DNA of 64,000 nucleotides, taken from Sphingopyxis sp. GTDB lineage: Bacteria > Pseudomonadota > Alphaproteobacteria > Sphingomonadales > Sphingomonadaceae. Below are positions 1 through 8,853 of the stretch, in pieces. The notes below the pieces were generated by a model, which saw only the letters and a program-made list of their open reading frames with translations, was not told where the DNA came from and did not search any database. How positions within the stretch are numbered: position 1 is the first letter of the stretch; each line of letters opens with the position of its first letter. The DNA is taken from the NCBI GenBank assembly GCA_030145715.1, contig JAIXHQ010000009.1, positions 1 through 64,000 of the forward strand. The letters are read 5' to 3'. The position numbers and the translations under genes were made by a program.

Positions 1-135
1 GCCAAAAATATCGACGCCATCATCGCAAACTACAACAACACTCCCAGAAAATGCCTCGGCTTCCTTACACCAGCTGAAATCTTCATCCCGTTGCACTTCA
101 AATGTGAATCCACACCCCGATCAAGTCCGGGGTGA
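1..135 (+). mobile_element. IS30-like transposase, C-terminal fragment (truncated by window edge)
   Basis: Frame 1 reads AKNIDAIIANYNNTPRKCLGFLTPAEIFIPLHFKCESTPRSSPG*. The N-x-TPRKCLG-x-TPAE motif is typical of the IS30 transposase C-terminus. Confidence 0.75.
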
Positions 136-140
136 CGAAA
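111..140. repeat. Dispersed palindromic repeat family A, partial copy
   Basis: CACCCCGATCAAGTCCGGGGTGACGAAA nearly matches CCCCGGATCAAGTCCGGGGTGACGAAAA at about 10717-10744. Confidence 0.65.
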
Positions 141-318
141 GAGGGTGAAGGCTATGCCCGCTTCCCACCCCCAGTCCGACATCATGACAGCCCTGAAATT
201 GTTCACGCCGCCCGGCTTTCATCGCCCCCTTCGACCAAAGCCCACCCACATCCGACAAGCGGCCTTGCCGCCTGCGCGCCTGCTGCATAGGGTTCGCGCC
301 TCAAACGGGGAGAATATC

Positions 319-1827
319 ATGAAATCGGGTCCGTCGCTCATCGCCCTGGCGCTTGCCTTTGCCGCGCCTGCCATAACCCATGCACAGGATGCGCCCGCGA
401 CCGAAAAGGCCAAGGCCGAAGCGCCCGCCGACGTCGTGCCGCAAGTCCGCACCACCCGGCTCAGCGGCACCTTTGGCGGGCAGCGGATCAACTATGCCGC
501 GACGATCGGCGAGACGATCATCAGCAACAAGGACGGCGTGGCCGAAGTCGCGGTTGTCACCACATCCTATGTCAAGGAACCGCGCGACCCGAACCGGCCG
601 GTCACCTTCCTCTTCAACGGCGGGCCGGGATCGGGCACCGTCTGGTTGATGATGGGCGCCTTTGGACCAAAGCGCGTCGCGATCCCCGGCACCGGCGTCG
701 ATGACGGCGCCCCGCCCTATCCGATCGTCGACAATCCCGACGCCTTGATGGACGTGACCGACGTCGTCTTCATCGACCCGCCGGGAACCGGATTTTCGCA
801 CCTGATCGGCAAGGCAAAGCCCGAAGATTATTATGGCGTGACGCAGGACGCAAAGCTGGTCGCAGAGGTCATCCGCCGCTGGCTGAACGACAATGGCCGA
901 TGGAACAGCCCCAAATATCTGGGCGGCGAAAGCTATGGCACCACCCGTTCCGCGGCGGTCGCCAACCAGTTGATGAACGAGACGTACAATGATGTCGCGC
1001 TGAACGGCATCATCCTGATTTCGACGGTGCTCGATTTCGCGGCGGGTGCCGACACGCCCGGCAACGAACTGTCGCCGATCACCAACCTGCCGTCGATGGC
1101 GGCGACCGCTCTCTACCATGGCAAGGCGACCGCCCCTTCGGTCGAGGCCTTCGTCGAGGAAGCGCGGCAATGGGCGGTCGGTCCCTATGCCACCGCGCTG
1201 CTGAAAGGTCAGAAGTTGCAGGGCGAGGAACGCGCCGCGATCCGCCGCGATCTGGCGCGCTTTACCGGCCTGTCCGAAACCTATCTGGACAGCGCCGACC
1301 TGCGCGTCACGCCGAACCGTTTCTACAAGGAACTGCTGCGCGACCGCGGGCTGACCGTCGGCCGGCTCGACAGCCGCTACACCGGCAGGGATTATGACAG
1401 CGCGGGTGAAGGTCCGGACAACGACCCCAGCTTTTACGGCATCGACGCCAGCTACAACGCCGCGATCAACAGTTGGAGCCGCGACGGGCTGGGGTTCAAG
1501 ACCGACCTCGAATATCAATCGATCGGCGGTATCGGCGGCCAGTGGGACTGGCGCATCGGCGGGCGCGACACCAACGCCTATATGAATGTCGCACCCTATA
1601 TCGGACAGGCGCTGCGCGAAAATTCAGGGCTGAAGGTGCTGGTCGCACAGGGCTATTATGATTTCGCCACGCCCTTTTTCGCGGCCGAATATGCGCTGTC
1701 GCGTACCGGCATCCCGCAGGACCGCATCACCTATACCTATTATGACGCGGGCCACATGATGTATATTCGCGACGAGGACCGGCAGAAATTGTCGGCCGAC
1801 GTCCGCGCCTTCATCCGCGGGCGATGA
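319..1827 (+). CDS. S10 family serine carboxypeptidase-like peptidase, exported
   Basis: Signal peptide MKSGPSLIALALAFAAPAITHAQ; FLFNGGPGSG, GGESYGTTR and DAGHMMY motifs of S10 peptidases. Start placed at the signal peptide Met, not at 145. Confidence 0.85.
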   Translation: MKSGPSLIALALAFAAPAITHAQDAPATEKAKAEAPADVVPQVRTTRLSGTFGGQRINYAATIGETIISNKDGVAEVAVVTTSYVKEPRDPNRPVTFLFNGGPGSGTVWLMMGAFGPKRVAIPGTGVDDGAPPYPIVDNPDALMDVTDVVFIDPPGTGFSHLIGKAKPEDYYGVTQDAKLVAEVIRRWLNDNGRWNSPKYLGGESYGTTRSAAVANQLMNETYNDVALNGIILISTVLDFAAGADTPGNELSPITNLPSMAATALYHGKATAPSVEAFVEEARQWAVGPYATALLKGQKLQGEERAAIRRDLARFTGLSETYLDSADLRVTPNRFYKELLRDRGLTVGRLDSRYTGRDYDSAGEGPDNDPSFYGIDASYNAAINSWSRDGLGFKTDLEYQSIGGIGGQWDWRIGGRDTNAYMNVAPYIGQALRENSGLKVLVAQGYYDFATPFFAAEYALSRTGIPQDRITYTYYDAGHMMYIRDEDRQKLSADVRAFIRGR

Positions 1828-1863
1828 GCGCAGGCGGGGCGGCCGGACGGGACCCCAACTGCA

Positions 1864-2301
1864 TCAGCGCAGGACGCCCTTTGCCTTCATCGCGCGGGCG
1901 TAGAGGATCAACGCGAACAGGATCACAGCGATCGTCGCCGTGACATAGAGCGGCACGTCCTGAAACAACTCGCGCATCCTGTCGCCGCTCTGGACGAGTT
2001 GATAATAGGCCGATCCGGCCAGGCCGACCGTCGATAGCAGAAATGCCGTCACCGCATGGCGCGACCGCATCAGCAGCAGCACCGATCCGAAAAAGGATGC
2101 GAAGCCGCCCAGCGCCCAGAAGCCGTCGGCCCACAGCGGCGCAGACAGGATGAAATCGCGCTGGGGCGCCGTCAGCGGCGACAACCAGAAGTCATTTTCC
2201 ATGTTGGTCAGCGTGAAATCCACCGCCGGAAAGGCATTCAACAGCAGCGACAGGCCGCCCACGACCCACAGATGCCACGGCGTCTTGATCCCATCGGTCA
2301 T
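1864..2301 (-). CDS. Hypothetical membrane protein, about 4 TM
   Basis: 145 aa with several hydrophobic segments (WVVGGLSLLLNAFPAVDF, FWALGGFASFFGSVLLLM, VTATIAVILFALILYAR). Confidence 0.7.
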   Translation of the reverse strand: MTDGIKTPWHLWVVGGLSLLLNAFPAVDFTLTNMENDFWLSPLTAPQRDFILSAPLWADGFWALGGFASFFGSVLLLMRSRHAVTAFLLSTVGLAGSAYYQLVQSGDRMRELFQDVPLYVTATIAVILFALILYARAMKAKGVLR

Positions 2302-2462
2302 GCTTGACTCTCCCCCTCAGGAAATATCGCGCAAGACTATCATCGTTGATCGGCGTCGGCAATATGGTGACATAGCCGTGCAACACAGCGAGCCGCGTTC
2401 GAGCCGCGCCCATTCCACGACAGCGCCTTGGCAAAGGGCGCGCGAGGCACGATATGCCCAGC

Positions 2463-3161
2463 ATGTGCGTCGTCGCCCTTGCCCACCATGTCCATTCCGA
2501 CTGGCCCCTTGTCCTGATTGGCAATCGCGACGAGTTTCACGCGCGGCCCTCGGCGCCGCTCGCGGCATGGGACGATGGCAGCGGCATCGTCGCCGGGCGC
2601 GATTGCCAGGCGGGCGGCACATGGCTGGGGGCGCATCCCGCCAGCGGACGCCTTGTCGTCATCACCAATGTTCGCGGCGCGGCGCCCGATCCCGCGAAGG
2701 AATCACGTGGTGCGCTCGTCGTCGACATGCTGCGCGGCGAGGGTCGCTTTGCCGATCCGGCCGCGGCCGATCTGGACAGGTTCAACGCATTCAACCTGTT
2801 CGCCGTGGGCGGCGACGGGGCGCGGCGACTGACCAACCGGCCGGTGCCGGCGATCGCCGCGCTGGCGCCCGGCATCCATGCTTTGGCGAACGAGCCCGTC
2901 GACCAGCCATGCCCGCGCGCCGAACGGCTGGGCCGCGCGCTCGAACAGGCGCTGGGTTCGGGCGCGGCCCCGGAAACGCTGCTCGACATGCTGATGGCGC
3001 AGGATGCCCCCGCGCTATTCCTGCACGGCGACATATATGGCACGCGCGCCTCGACACTGATCGCCGTCGCTGCCAACGGGACAGCAAGGATGACCGAGCG
3101 CCGATATGAAAAGGGCGGCCGTCCCGCCGGAACGACCACCCTGGAATTTCGTCTGGGCTGA
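2463..3161 (+). CDS. NRDE/TANGO2 family protein
   Basis: N-terminal MCVVALAHHVHSDWPLVLIGNRDEFHARPSAPLAAW...GGTWLG matches the NRDE signature. Confidence 0.85.
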   Translation: MCVVALAHHVHSDWPLVLIGNRDEFHARPSAPLAAWDDGSGIVAGRDCQAGGTWLGAHPASGRLVVITNVRGAAPDPAKESRGALVVDMLRGEGRFADPAAADLDRFNAFNLFAVGGDGARRLTNRPVPAIAALAPGIHALANEPVDQPCPRAERLGRALEQALGSGAAPETLLDMLMAQDAPALFLHGDIYGTRASTLIAVAANGTARMTERRYEKGGRPAGTTTLEFRLG

Positions 3162-3170
3162 TCTGCGCGC

Positions 3171-3707
3171 TTATTTCGGCGCGATGACCATCAGCATCTG
3201 GCGCCCCTCGGTGCGGGGGTGCGCTTCGACCTTCGCGATTTCGGCCGTCAATTCGGCGACGCGCTGCAGCACGTTCAGGCCAAGCTGGGTGTGGCTCATT
3301 TCGCGGCCACGGAAACGCATGGTCATCTTGACCTTGTCGCCTTCCTCCAGAAAGTCGAAAACCTTGCGCATCTTTACGTCGAAATCATGATCGTCGATAT
3401 TCGGACGCATCTTGATCTCTTTGATTTCCTGCGTCTTCTGGCTCTTGCGCGCGAGGTTCGCCTTTTTCTGGGCTTCGTATTTGAACTTGCCCACATCAAG
3501 GAATTTGCAAACCGGCGGGTCAGCGTTCGGAGATACTTCCACCAGATCGAGACCGACTTCGGCCGCCTGCTCAATCGCTTCGGCCGTTAGCATGACGCCC
3601 AGATTCTCACCTTCCTCGTCGATCACGCGAACTTTGGGGGAGGCGATAAATTCATTGTAACGCGGGCCGTTTTTGGGCGGCATCGGTGCCATTGGGCGAC
3701 GGATCAT
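3171..3707 (-). CDS. infC: Translation initiation factor IF-3
   Basis: [24 protein letters not shown]...[27 protein letters not shown]...[12 protein letters not shown]; ends [12 protein letters not shown]. Confidence 0.95.
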   Translation of the reverse strand: MIRRPMAPMPPKNGPRYNEFIASPKVRVIDEEGENLGVMLTAEAIEQAAEVGLDLVEVSPNADPPVCKFLDVGKFKYEAQKKANLARKSQKTQEIKEIKMRPNIDDHDFDVKMRKVFDFLEEGDKVKMTMRFRGREMSHTQLGLNVLQRVAELTAEIAKVEAHPRTEGRQMLMVIAPK

Positions 3708-3875
3708 GGGCGGTGGTATAGCTGTATCTCCTGAGTCATTGACGATAGGCGCGCGGAATCGATATGACGCGCGCAATGCCCATATAGTGAACGCGCGCGC
3801 CGCGTAAAGGCTGCCACGCGCGATGTCCCGCCGCTTTTTTGGGCAAGTGTGGCGCCTATGCCACGCCTTGCCGGA

Positions 3876-5105
3876 TCACCATTTGGTCGGCGCAGGATCA
3901 ACGACGCGAAAGCCGCCCGCGCCGATTTCGCTGACTTCCAGCGCGCGCACAGCGATGCCACGGTTATTAAAGCGGAAAATTCCGTCGATGCCGCCGAAAC
4001 CGTCGGCGGCAAGCAGCCGGTTCGCGGGAAAGCTGGTCCCCGGTTTCCAGTCGCGCGCGATGCGAACCGTCAGCAGCACCGAATCATAGCCAAGGCTGGC
4101 GAGCCGGTACGGTGCCTTGCCGAAACGGGTGCGATATTTGCCCGCAAGCTGGCCGTAAAGACCGTCCGACACGCTGGCGAACCAGGCGCCGCGCATCACC
4201 GCATTGCCGCCCAGCGAGGCGTCGGTGTTCCACAATTCGGTGCCCAGAATCTGGCGCTGTCCCGTTCCCTTGATGACCGGCACCGCGCGGATCGCGTTGC
4301 CACCGCTGTCGGCGATCAGCACCGCGTCCATCGCGCCCGCATTGGCGATGCGCCGCGCCGCGCCGGTCAGCGCCGTCGCGCTGCGGTCATAGCTTTCGAC
4401 CGCGACCAGCGTGCCGCCGGCATCGGCCACCGCGGCCCGGAATGCCGCCGCCGAACGGTCGCCATAGACATTTTTGGGGACGAGCGCGCCGAACCGCTGA
4501 TGCCCCTTGGCCCGTGCAAAGGCGACGACCCGCTCGACCGACTGGCCGGGGACGAAGCCCATGATGAAGACGCCATTGCCCGCGACGCTGCTGTCGTTCG
4601 AGAAACTGAGCACCGGCACCTTTGCCTCGCGCGCGACCGGCGCGACGGCGGCGACATCTTCGCTGAGCAGGGGGCCAAGGATCAGCTTGTTGCCGTCGGC
4701 GACCGCCTGACGTGCCGCGGCGGCGGCGCCCAGCGCGGTGTCATAGGTGGTGATGCGGACACGCTCGGTACGCGAATCGAGCAGCGCGAGAGTCGTCGCA
4801 TTGGCGATGGCGGTGCCGACATCGGCGTTGGCCCCGGTCTGGGGCACCAGCAGCGCGATGCGGTGGCGGTCGGTGTCGGTGGGAAGGCCCGGTCCGACAT
4901 GGTCGTCGGTATTGGTCGGCGGGGGCGGTGTCGCCGGTCCGTTGCTTTTCGGTACGACCTGACACGCCGCGAGCAGGCCCGCCATCGCCATCACGCCAAG
5001 CCCGCGCAACATCCGGCGGCGCGGCGGCGCGTCATTTCTGCGCGCGGCGGCTTGGCAGTCGGGGGCAGTTTCTGCCATTTTCGGCGTCATGCCAGATTCG
5101 AACAT
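3876..5105 (-). CDS. Penicillin-binding protein activator-like lipoprotein (periplasmic binding protein type 1 fold)
   Basis: Lipobox MAMAGLLAAC followed by a periplasmic-binding domain (IALLVPQTGANADVGTAIANATTLALLD...). It sits divergently next to rsmI, as LpoA-like genes often do. Start uncertain. Confidence 0.75.
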   Translation of the reverse strand: MFESGMTPKMAETAPDCQAAARRNDAPPRRRMLRGLGVMAMAGLLAACQVVPKSNGPATPPPPTNTDDHVGPGLPTDTDRHRIALLVPQTGANADVGTAIANATTLALLDSRTERVRITTYDTALGAAAAARQAVADGNKLILGPLLSEDVAAVAPVAREAKVPVLSFSNDSSVAGNGVFIMGFVPGQSVERVVAFARAKGHQRFGALVPKNVYGDRSAAAFRAAVADAGGTLVAVESYDRSATALTGAARRIANAGAMDAVLIADSGGNAIRAVPVIKGTGQRQILGTELWNTDASLGGNAVMRGAWFASVSDGLYGQLAGKYRTRFGKAPYRLASLGYDSVLLTVRIARDWKPGTSFPANRLLAADGFGGIDGIFRFNNRGIAVRALEVSEIGAGGFRVVDPAPTKW

Positions 5106-5949
5106 CTCAGATTCTCCCTTGCCCGGCCTCTATATCGTCGCGACGCCCATCGGCAACCTCGGCGACATCAGCGCGCGGGCGTCCACGACGCTTGCCTCCG
5201 CCGCGGTGATCGCCGCAGAGGATACGCGGGTCACCGCGAAGCTGCTGTCGCATCTGGGTTTGCGTGTGCCGATGACCCCCTATCACGATCATAGCGACGA
5301 ACGCGCCCGCGCGGCGCTGGTTGCGCGGATGGAACAGGAAATTGTCGTGCTGGTGTCGGATGCCGGAACACCGCTGGTTTCGGACCCCGGATACAAGCTG
5401 GTGCGCGATGCGCGCGCGGCGGGACGGCATGTCACCACCCTGCCCGGTCCCTGCGCCGCGATCGCCGCGATCACCCTGTCGGGCCTGCCCAGCGACCGCT
5501 TCCTCTTTGCCGGATTTCTGCCGAACAAGGCAAAGGCGCGCGCCGACACGCTGACCGAATTTGCCGGATTGCGCGCGACGTTGATCTTTTATGAAAGCGG
5601 GCCCCGGCTGTCGGCATCGCTGGCGGCGATGGCCGACGTGCTGGGCGATCGCGATGCGGCGGTCGCGCGCGAAATCAGCAAGATGTTCGAAGAATGCGTT
5701 ACGGGATCGCTGACCCAATTGTCCGCACGGTACGCCGACGCGCCGCCAAAGGGCGAGATCGTGGTGATCGTCGGCCCACCGGGCGAGATCATGGCCGAAG
5801 AGGCCGACGACGACACACTGGACGCCGCGCTGCGCGCCGCCATGAACGACAAGCCCGTCGCCCAGGCGGCAAAGGCCGTCGCCCGGCGGTTCGGGCGCGA
5901 CCGCCACGACGTTTATGCCCGCGCCCTGACACTGAAGGATCAGGGTTGA
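5089..5949 (+). CDS. rsmI: 16S rRNA (cytidine1402-2'-O)-methyltransferase
   Basis: LYIVATPIGNLGDISARA...AEDTRVTAKLLSHLG...VSDAGTPLVSDPGYKLVR...GLPSDRFLFAGFLP. Confidence 0.95.
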   Translation: MPDSNISDSPLPGLYIVATPIGNLGDISARASTTLASAAVIAAEDTRVTAKLLSHLGLRVPMTPYHDHSDERARAALVARMEQEIVVLVSDAGTPLVSDPGYKLVRDARAAGRHVTTLPGPCAAIAAITLSGLPSDRFLFAGFLPNKAKARADTLTEFAGLRATLIFYESGPRLSASLAAMADVLGDRDAAVAREISKMFEECVTGSLTQLSARYADAPPKGEIVVIVGPPGEIMAEEADDDTLDAALRAAMNDKPVAQAAKAVARRFGRDRHDVYARALTLKDQG

Positions 5950-6296
5950 ACCGCGCCGCCGCCGAAGCGCGCGGCCGCATGGCGGAACGCCGTGCCGCAT
6001 GGTGGCTGCGCCTTCACGGCTGGCGCATCATCGGACAGCGGCTGCGCGTTCCCGTCGGCGAGGTTGATCTGGTCGCGCGGCGCGGGCGAACAATTGCGTT
6101 TATCGAGGTCAAATGGCGCGAACGCGCCGCTGACCTCGACCTTGCCATCGATCAATATCGGCTGCGCCGCGTCGCGGCAGCGGCGGAAATGCTCAGCCCG
6201 CGCTTCGCCCGGTCGCACGATAGCATCCGGATCGACGTGATGCTCCTTGCGCCGGGGCGTCTGCCGCGCCATCTGGTCCACGTCTGGCAACCCTGA
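5946..6296 (+). CDS. YraN (UPF0102) family endonuclease-like protein
   Basis: AAAEARGRMAERRAAWWLRLHGWRIIGQRLRVPVGEVDLVARRGRTIAFIEVKWRE matches YraN. TTG start overlaps the rsmI stop. Confidence 0.8.
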   Translation: MNRAAAEARGRMAERRAAWWLRLHGWRIIGQRLRVPVGEVDLVARRGRTIAFIEVKWRERAADLDLAIDQYRLRRVAAAAEMLSPRFARSHDSIRIDVMLLAPGRLPRHLVHVWQP

Positions 6297-6306
6297 GGAT
6301 TATCGA

Positions 6307-7257
6307 ATGACCCTGCGCGCCGCCGTGCAAATGGACCCGATGGATGACATCAACATCGCCGGGGACAGCAGCTTTCACCTGATCCTGAAGGCGCTGGAAC
6401 GCGGATATGAACTTTATCACTATGATGTGCGCGGGCTGACGTGGGAAAGCGGACGGCTGACCACCAAGGCGCACCCCATCGTCGACGCGCGGCGCGAGAC
6501 CGGCGCGCATTACCGCTTTGGTGATCCGGTATCGATCGACCTTGGCCGCGACATCGACGTCGTTCTGATGCGGCAGGATCCCCCCTTTGACCTTGGTTAT
6601 CTGACCGGCACCTGGCTGCTCGAACGCATCGCCAATGAAACGCTGGTCGTGAACGACCCGGTGTCGGTCCGCAATGCCCCCGAAAAAGTCTTTGTCCTCG
6701 ACTTCCCTGAATTTATGCCGCCGACGATGGTGACGCGCGATCTGGACGCGGTGAAGGATTTTCAGGCGCGGCACGGCGCCGTCGTCGTCAAGCCGCTGCA
6801 CGGCAATGGCGGCAAGGCGGTGTTCCGTATCGACGCCGACGGCGGCAATCTGGGCGCGCTGGTCGAACTGTTCGGACAGGTGTGGCCCGAACCCTTCATG
6901 GTCCAGCAATTCCTCCCCAGCGTCAGCCAGGGCGACAAGCGCATCGTGCTTGTCGACGGCGAAGTCGCGGGCGCGATCAACCGCAAGCCCGGCGAGGGCG
7001 AATTTCGGTCGAACCTGGCGGTCGGCGGCTATGCCGAGGCCGCCGAACTGACGCCGCGCGAACAGGAAATCTGCGATGTCCTTGGCCCTCACCTCCGCGA
7101 GCGCGGCCTGATCTTTGTCGGCATCGACGTGATCGGCGGCGAATGGCTGACCGAAATCAACGTCACCTCGCCCACCGGGATCGTGGCGATCGACCGTTTC
7201 AACAACAGCGATACGGCGGGGATGATCTGGGACGCGATCACCCGCCGCATCGGCTGA
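6307..7257 (+). CDS. gshB: Glutathione synthetase
   Basis: QMDPMDDINIAGDSSFHLILKALERGYELYHY...VVVKPLHGNGGKAVFRID...FVGIDVIGGEWLTEINVTSPTGIVAID. Confidence 0.95.
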   Translation: MTLRAAVQMDPMDDINIAGDSSFHLILKALERGYELYHYDVRGLTWESGRLTTKAHPIVDARRETGAHYRFGDPVSIDLGRDIDVVLMRQDPPFDLGYLTGTWLLERIANETLVVNDPVSVRNAPEKVFVLDFPEFMPPTMVTRDLDAVKDFQARHGAVVVKPLHGNGGKAVFRIDADGGNLGALVELFGQVWPEPFMVQQFLPSVSQGDKRIVLVDGEVAGAINRKPGEGEFRSNLAVGGYAEAAELTPREQEICDVLGPHLRERGLIFVGIDVIGGEWLTEINVTSPTGIVAIDRFNNSDTAGMIWDAITRRIG

Positions 7258-7279
7258 CCGGCAAAGGCGTTATTCCCCC

Positions 7280-7885
7280 ATGACCGATTTCATCCTGAAC
7301 CTGATCCAAAGCTGGGGCTATGTGGGGATTTTCATCCTCATGTTTCTGGAGAATATATTTCCGCCCATCCCGTCGGAAGTCATCATGGGCCTTGCGGGAA
7401 TCGCGATCGCGCAGGGCCGGTTCGATTTCTGGACCCTCGTCACCGTCGCCGTGATCGGCACGACGGCGGGCAATTGGGTCTGGTACGCGATCGGACGCTG
7501 GATCGGTTATGAACGGTTGAAACCGCTCATCGATCGCTATGGCCGCTGGCTCACCCTCGACTGGGACGAGGTTGAGCGGCTGCACGGTTTTTTCCTGAAA
7601 TATGGCCCCGCGATCGTCTTTGTCGCGCGCTTCATGCCTGTGGCGAGAACGATGGTGTCGCTGCCCGCGGGAATGGTGAAGATGGGGCAGACGAAGTTCC
7701 TGATCTGGACCGCCGCCGGTTCGACGATCTGGATCGCCGCGCTGGCGGGCGCGGGAAGCTGGTTCGGCAAGCAGTTCGCGAACCTCGACGCCTTTGTCGG
7801 CCCGCTGGCGCTCATCGCGATCGGATCGCTGGTGCTGCTCTATATCTATCGCGTCATCACCTGGAAGCCGCAGCCGCGCGACTAG
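7280..7885 (+). CDS. DedA family membrane protein
   Basis: GYVGIFILMFLENIFPPIPSEVIMGLAG and FVARFMPVARTMVSLPAGM are DedA motifs. Confidence 0.9.
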   Translation: MTDFILNLIQSWGYVGIFILMFLENIFPPIPSEVIMGLAGIAIAQGRFDFWTLVTVAVIGTTAGNWVWYAIGRWIGYERLKPLIDRYGRWLTLDWDEVERLHGFFLKYGPAIVFVARFMPVARTMVSLPAGMVKMGQTKFLIWTAAGSTIWIAALAGAGSWFGKQFANLDAFVGPLALIAIGSLVLLYIYRVITWKPQPRD

Positions 7886-7894
7886 ACCTGCGGT

Positions 7895-8785
7895 TCAGGC
7901 GCGCGGGTGCGCGCTTCGGTAAATGTCGAGCAGATGCGCCGCGTCCACCGCAGTATAGACCTGCGTTGACGCCAGGCTGGCATGGCCCAGCAGTTCTTGC
8001 AGGCTGCGCAGATCGGCCCCGCCCGCCAGCAAATGCGTCGCAAAGCTGTGGCGCAGCGCATGGGGCGTCGTCCGTTCGGACAGGCCGAGCGCGCGGCGCG
8101 CCGACCGCACGCTCGCGCGCACTACTCCGGGTTGAAGCGGGCCGCCCCGCGCGCCGAGAAAGATCGGTGTGTCCTTGCCGATCGGCCACGGGCAAGCCGC
8201 AACATAGCGAGACACCGCCGCCGCGACGGCGGGCAGGACCGGCACGATCCGCGTCTTGTTCCGTTTGCCGGTGACGCGCAGGACATCGCCCAGCGGCAGA
8301 GCCGCGCCGGTCAGCCCCAGCGCCTCGCCAATACGCAGCCCCGCGCCATAGAGCAGCAGCAGCAGCGCGAAATCGCGCGCGCCGACCCATGGCTGCCGGG
8401 CATTGTCCTCGACATCCTGTGCCAGCGCCAGCGCCTCGGCCGGTGCGACCGGGCGCGGCAGGCCCTTTTTGACGCGCGGGCCGCGCATCTGCGGCACGCT
8501 GTCGCCCGATCCGCCCACAAAGCGCAGAAAGGTCCGCAGCGCGCTGAGTTCACGCGCCGCCGATGCATTGCCCAGCCCCTCGGCCCGGCGATCGGCCAAA
8601 AAGGCGCGCAGGTCATTGGGGGTCAGCGTCTTCAGCATCGCCGCATCGACGACGCCGCCGCGATGGCGCGACAGAAAGGTGCAAAACCGCGTCGCGGTGG
8701 CGATATAGGCGCGGCGCGTATGGTCGGACCGGCGCTTTTCATGCGCCAGTTGGGCGTCCCAGTCGCGGATCAGATTTACGCTCAC
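7895..8785 (-). CDS. xerC: Tyrosine recombinase, XerC-type
   Basis: YGAGLRIGEALGLTG...ITGKRNKTRIVP-like...TPHALRHSFATHLLAGGADLRSLQELLGHASLASTQVYTAVD. Confidence 0.88.
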   Translation of the reverse strand: MSVNLIRDWDAQLAHEKRRSDHTRRAYIATATRFCTFLSRHRGGVVDAAMLKTLTPNDLRAFLADRRAEGLGNASAARELSALRTFLRFVGGSGDSVPQMRGPRVKKGLPRPVAPAEALALAQDVEDNARQPWVGARDFALLLLLYGAGLRIGEALGLTGAALPLGDVLRVTGKRNKTRIVPVLPAVAAAVSRYVAACPWPIGKDTPIFLGARGGPLQPGVVRASVRSARRALGLSERTTPHALRHSFATHLLAGGADLRSLQELLGHASLASTQVYTAVDAAHLLDIYRSAHPRA

Positions 8786-8807
8786 TTCAAATCCGTCTCT
8801 CTCTCAT

Positions 8808-8843
8808 CCCGTTCGCATCTCGACTTCGCCCGATGCGAACGGG
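8808..8843. repeat. Dispersed palindromic repeat family B
   Basis: CCCGTTCGCATC-tcgacttcgccc-GATGCGAACGGG, perfect 12 bp arms, in the xerC/hemW intergenic gap. Confidence 0.7.
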
Positions 8844-8853
8844 TTGGAGAGGA

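Noticed and set aside
3849-5294. 481-aa + strand ORF
   Set aside because: Antisense to the LpoA-like lipoprotein and overlaps rsmI in another frame.
7895-8785. Integrase of a genomic island
   Set aside because: Protein reads as a housekeeping XerC-type recombinase and flanking genes are core; no tRNA or attachment-site repeat seen.
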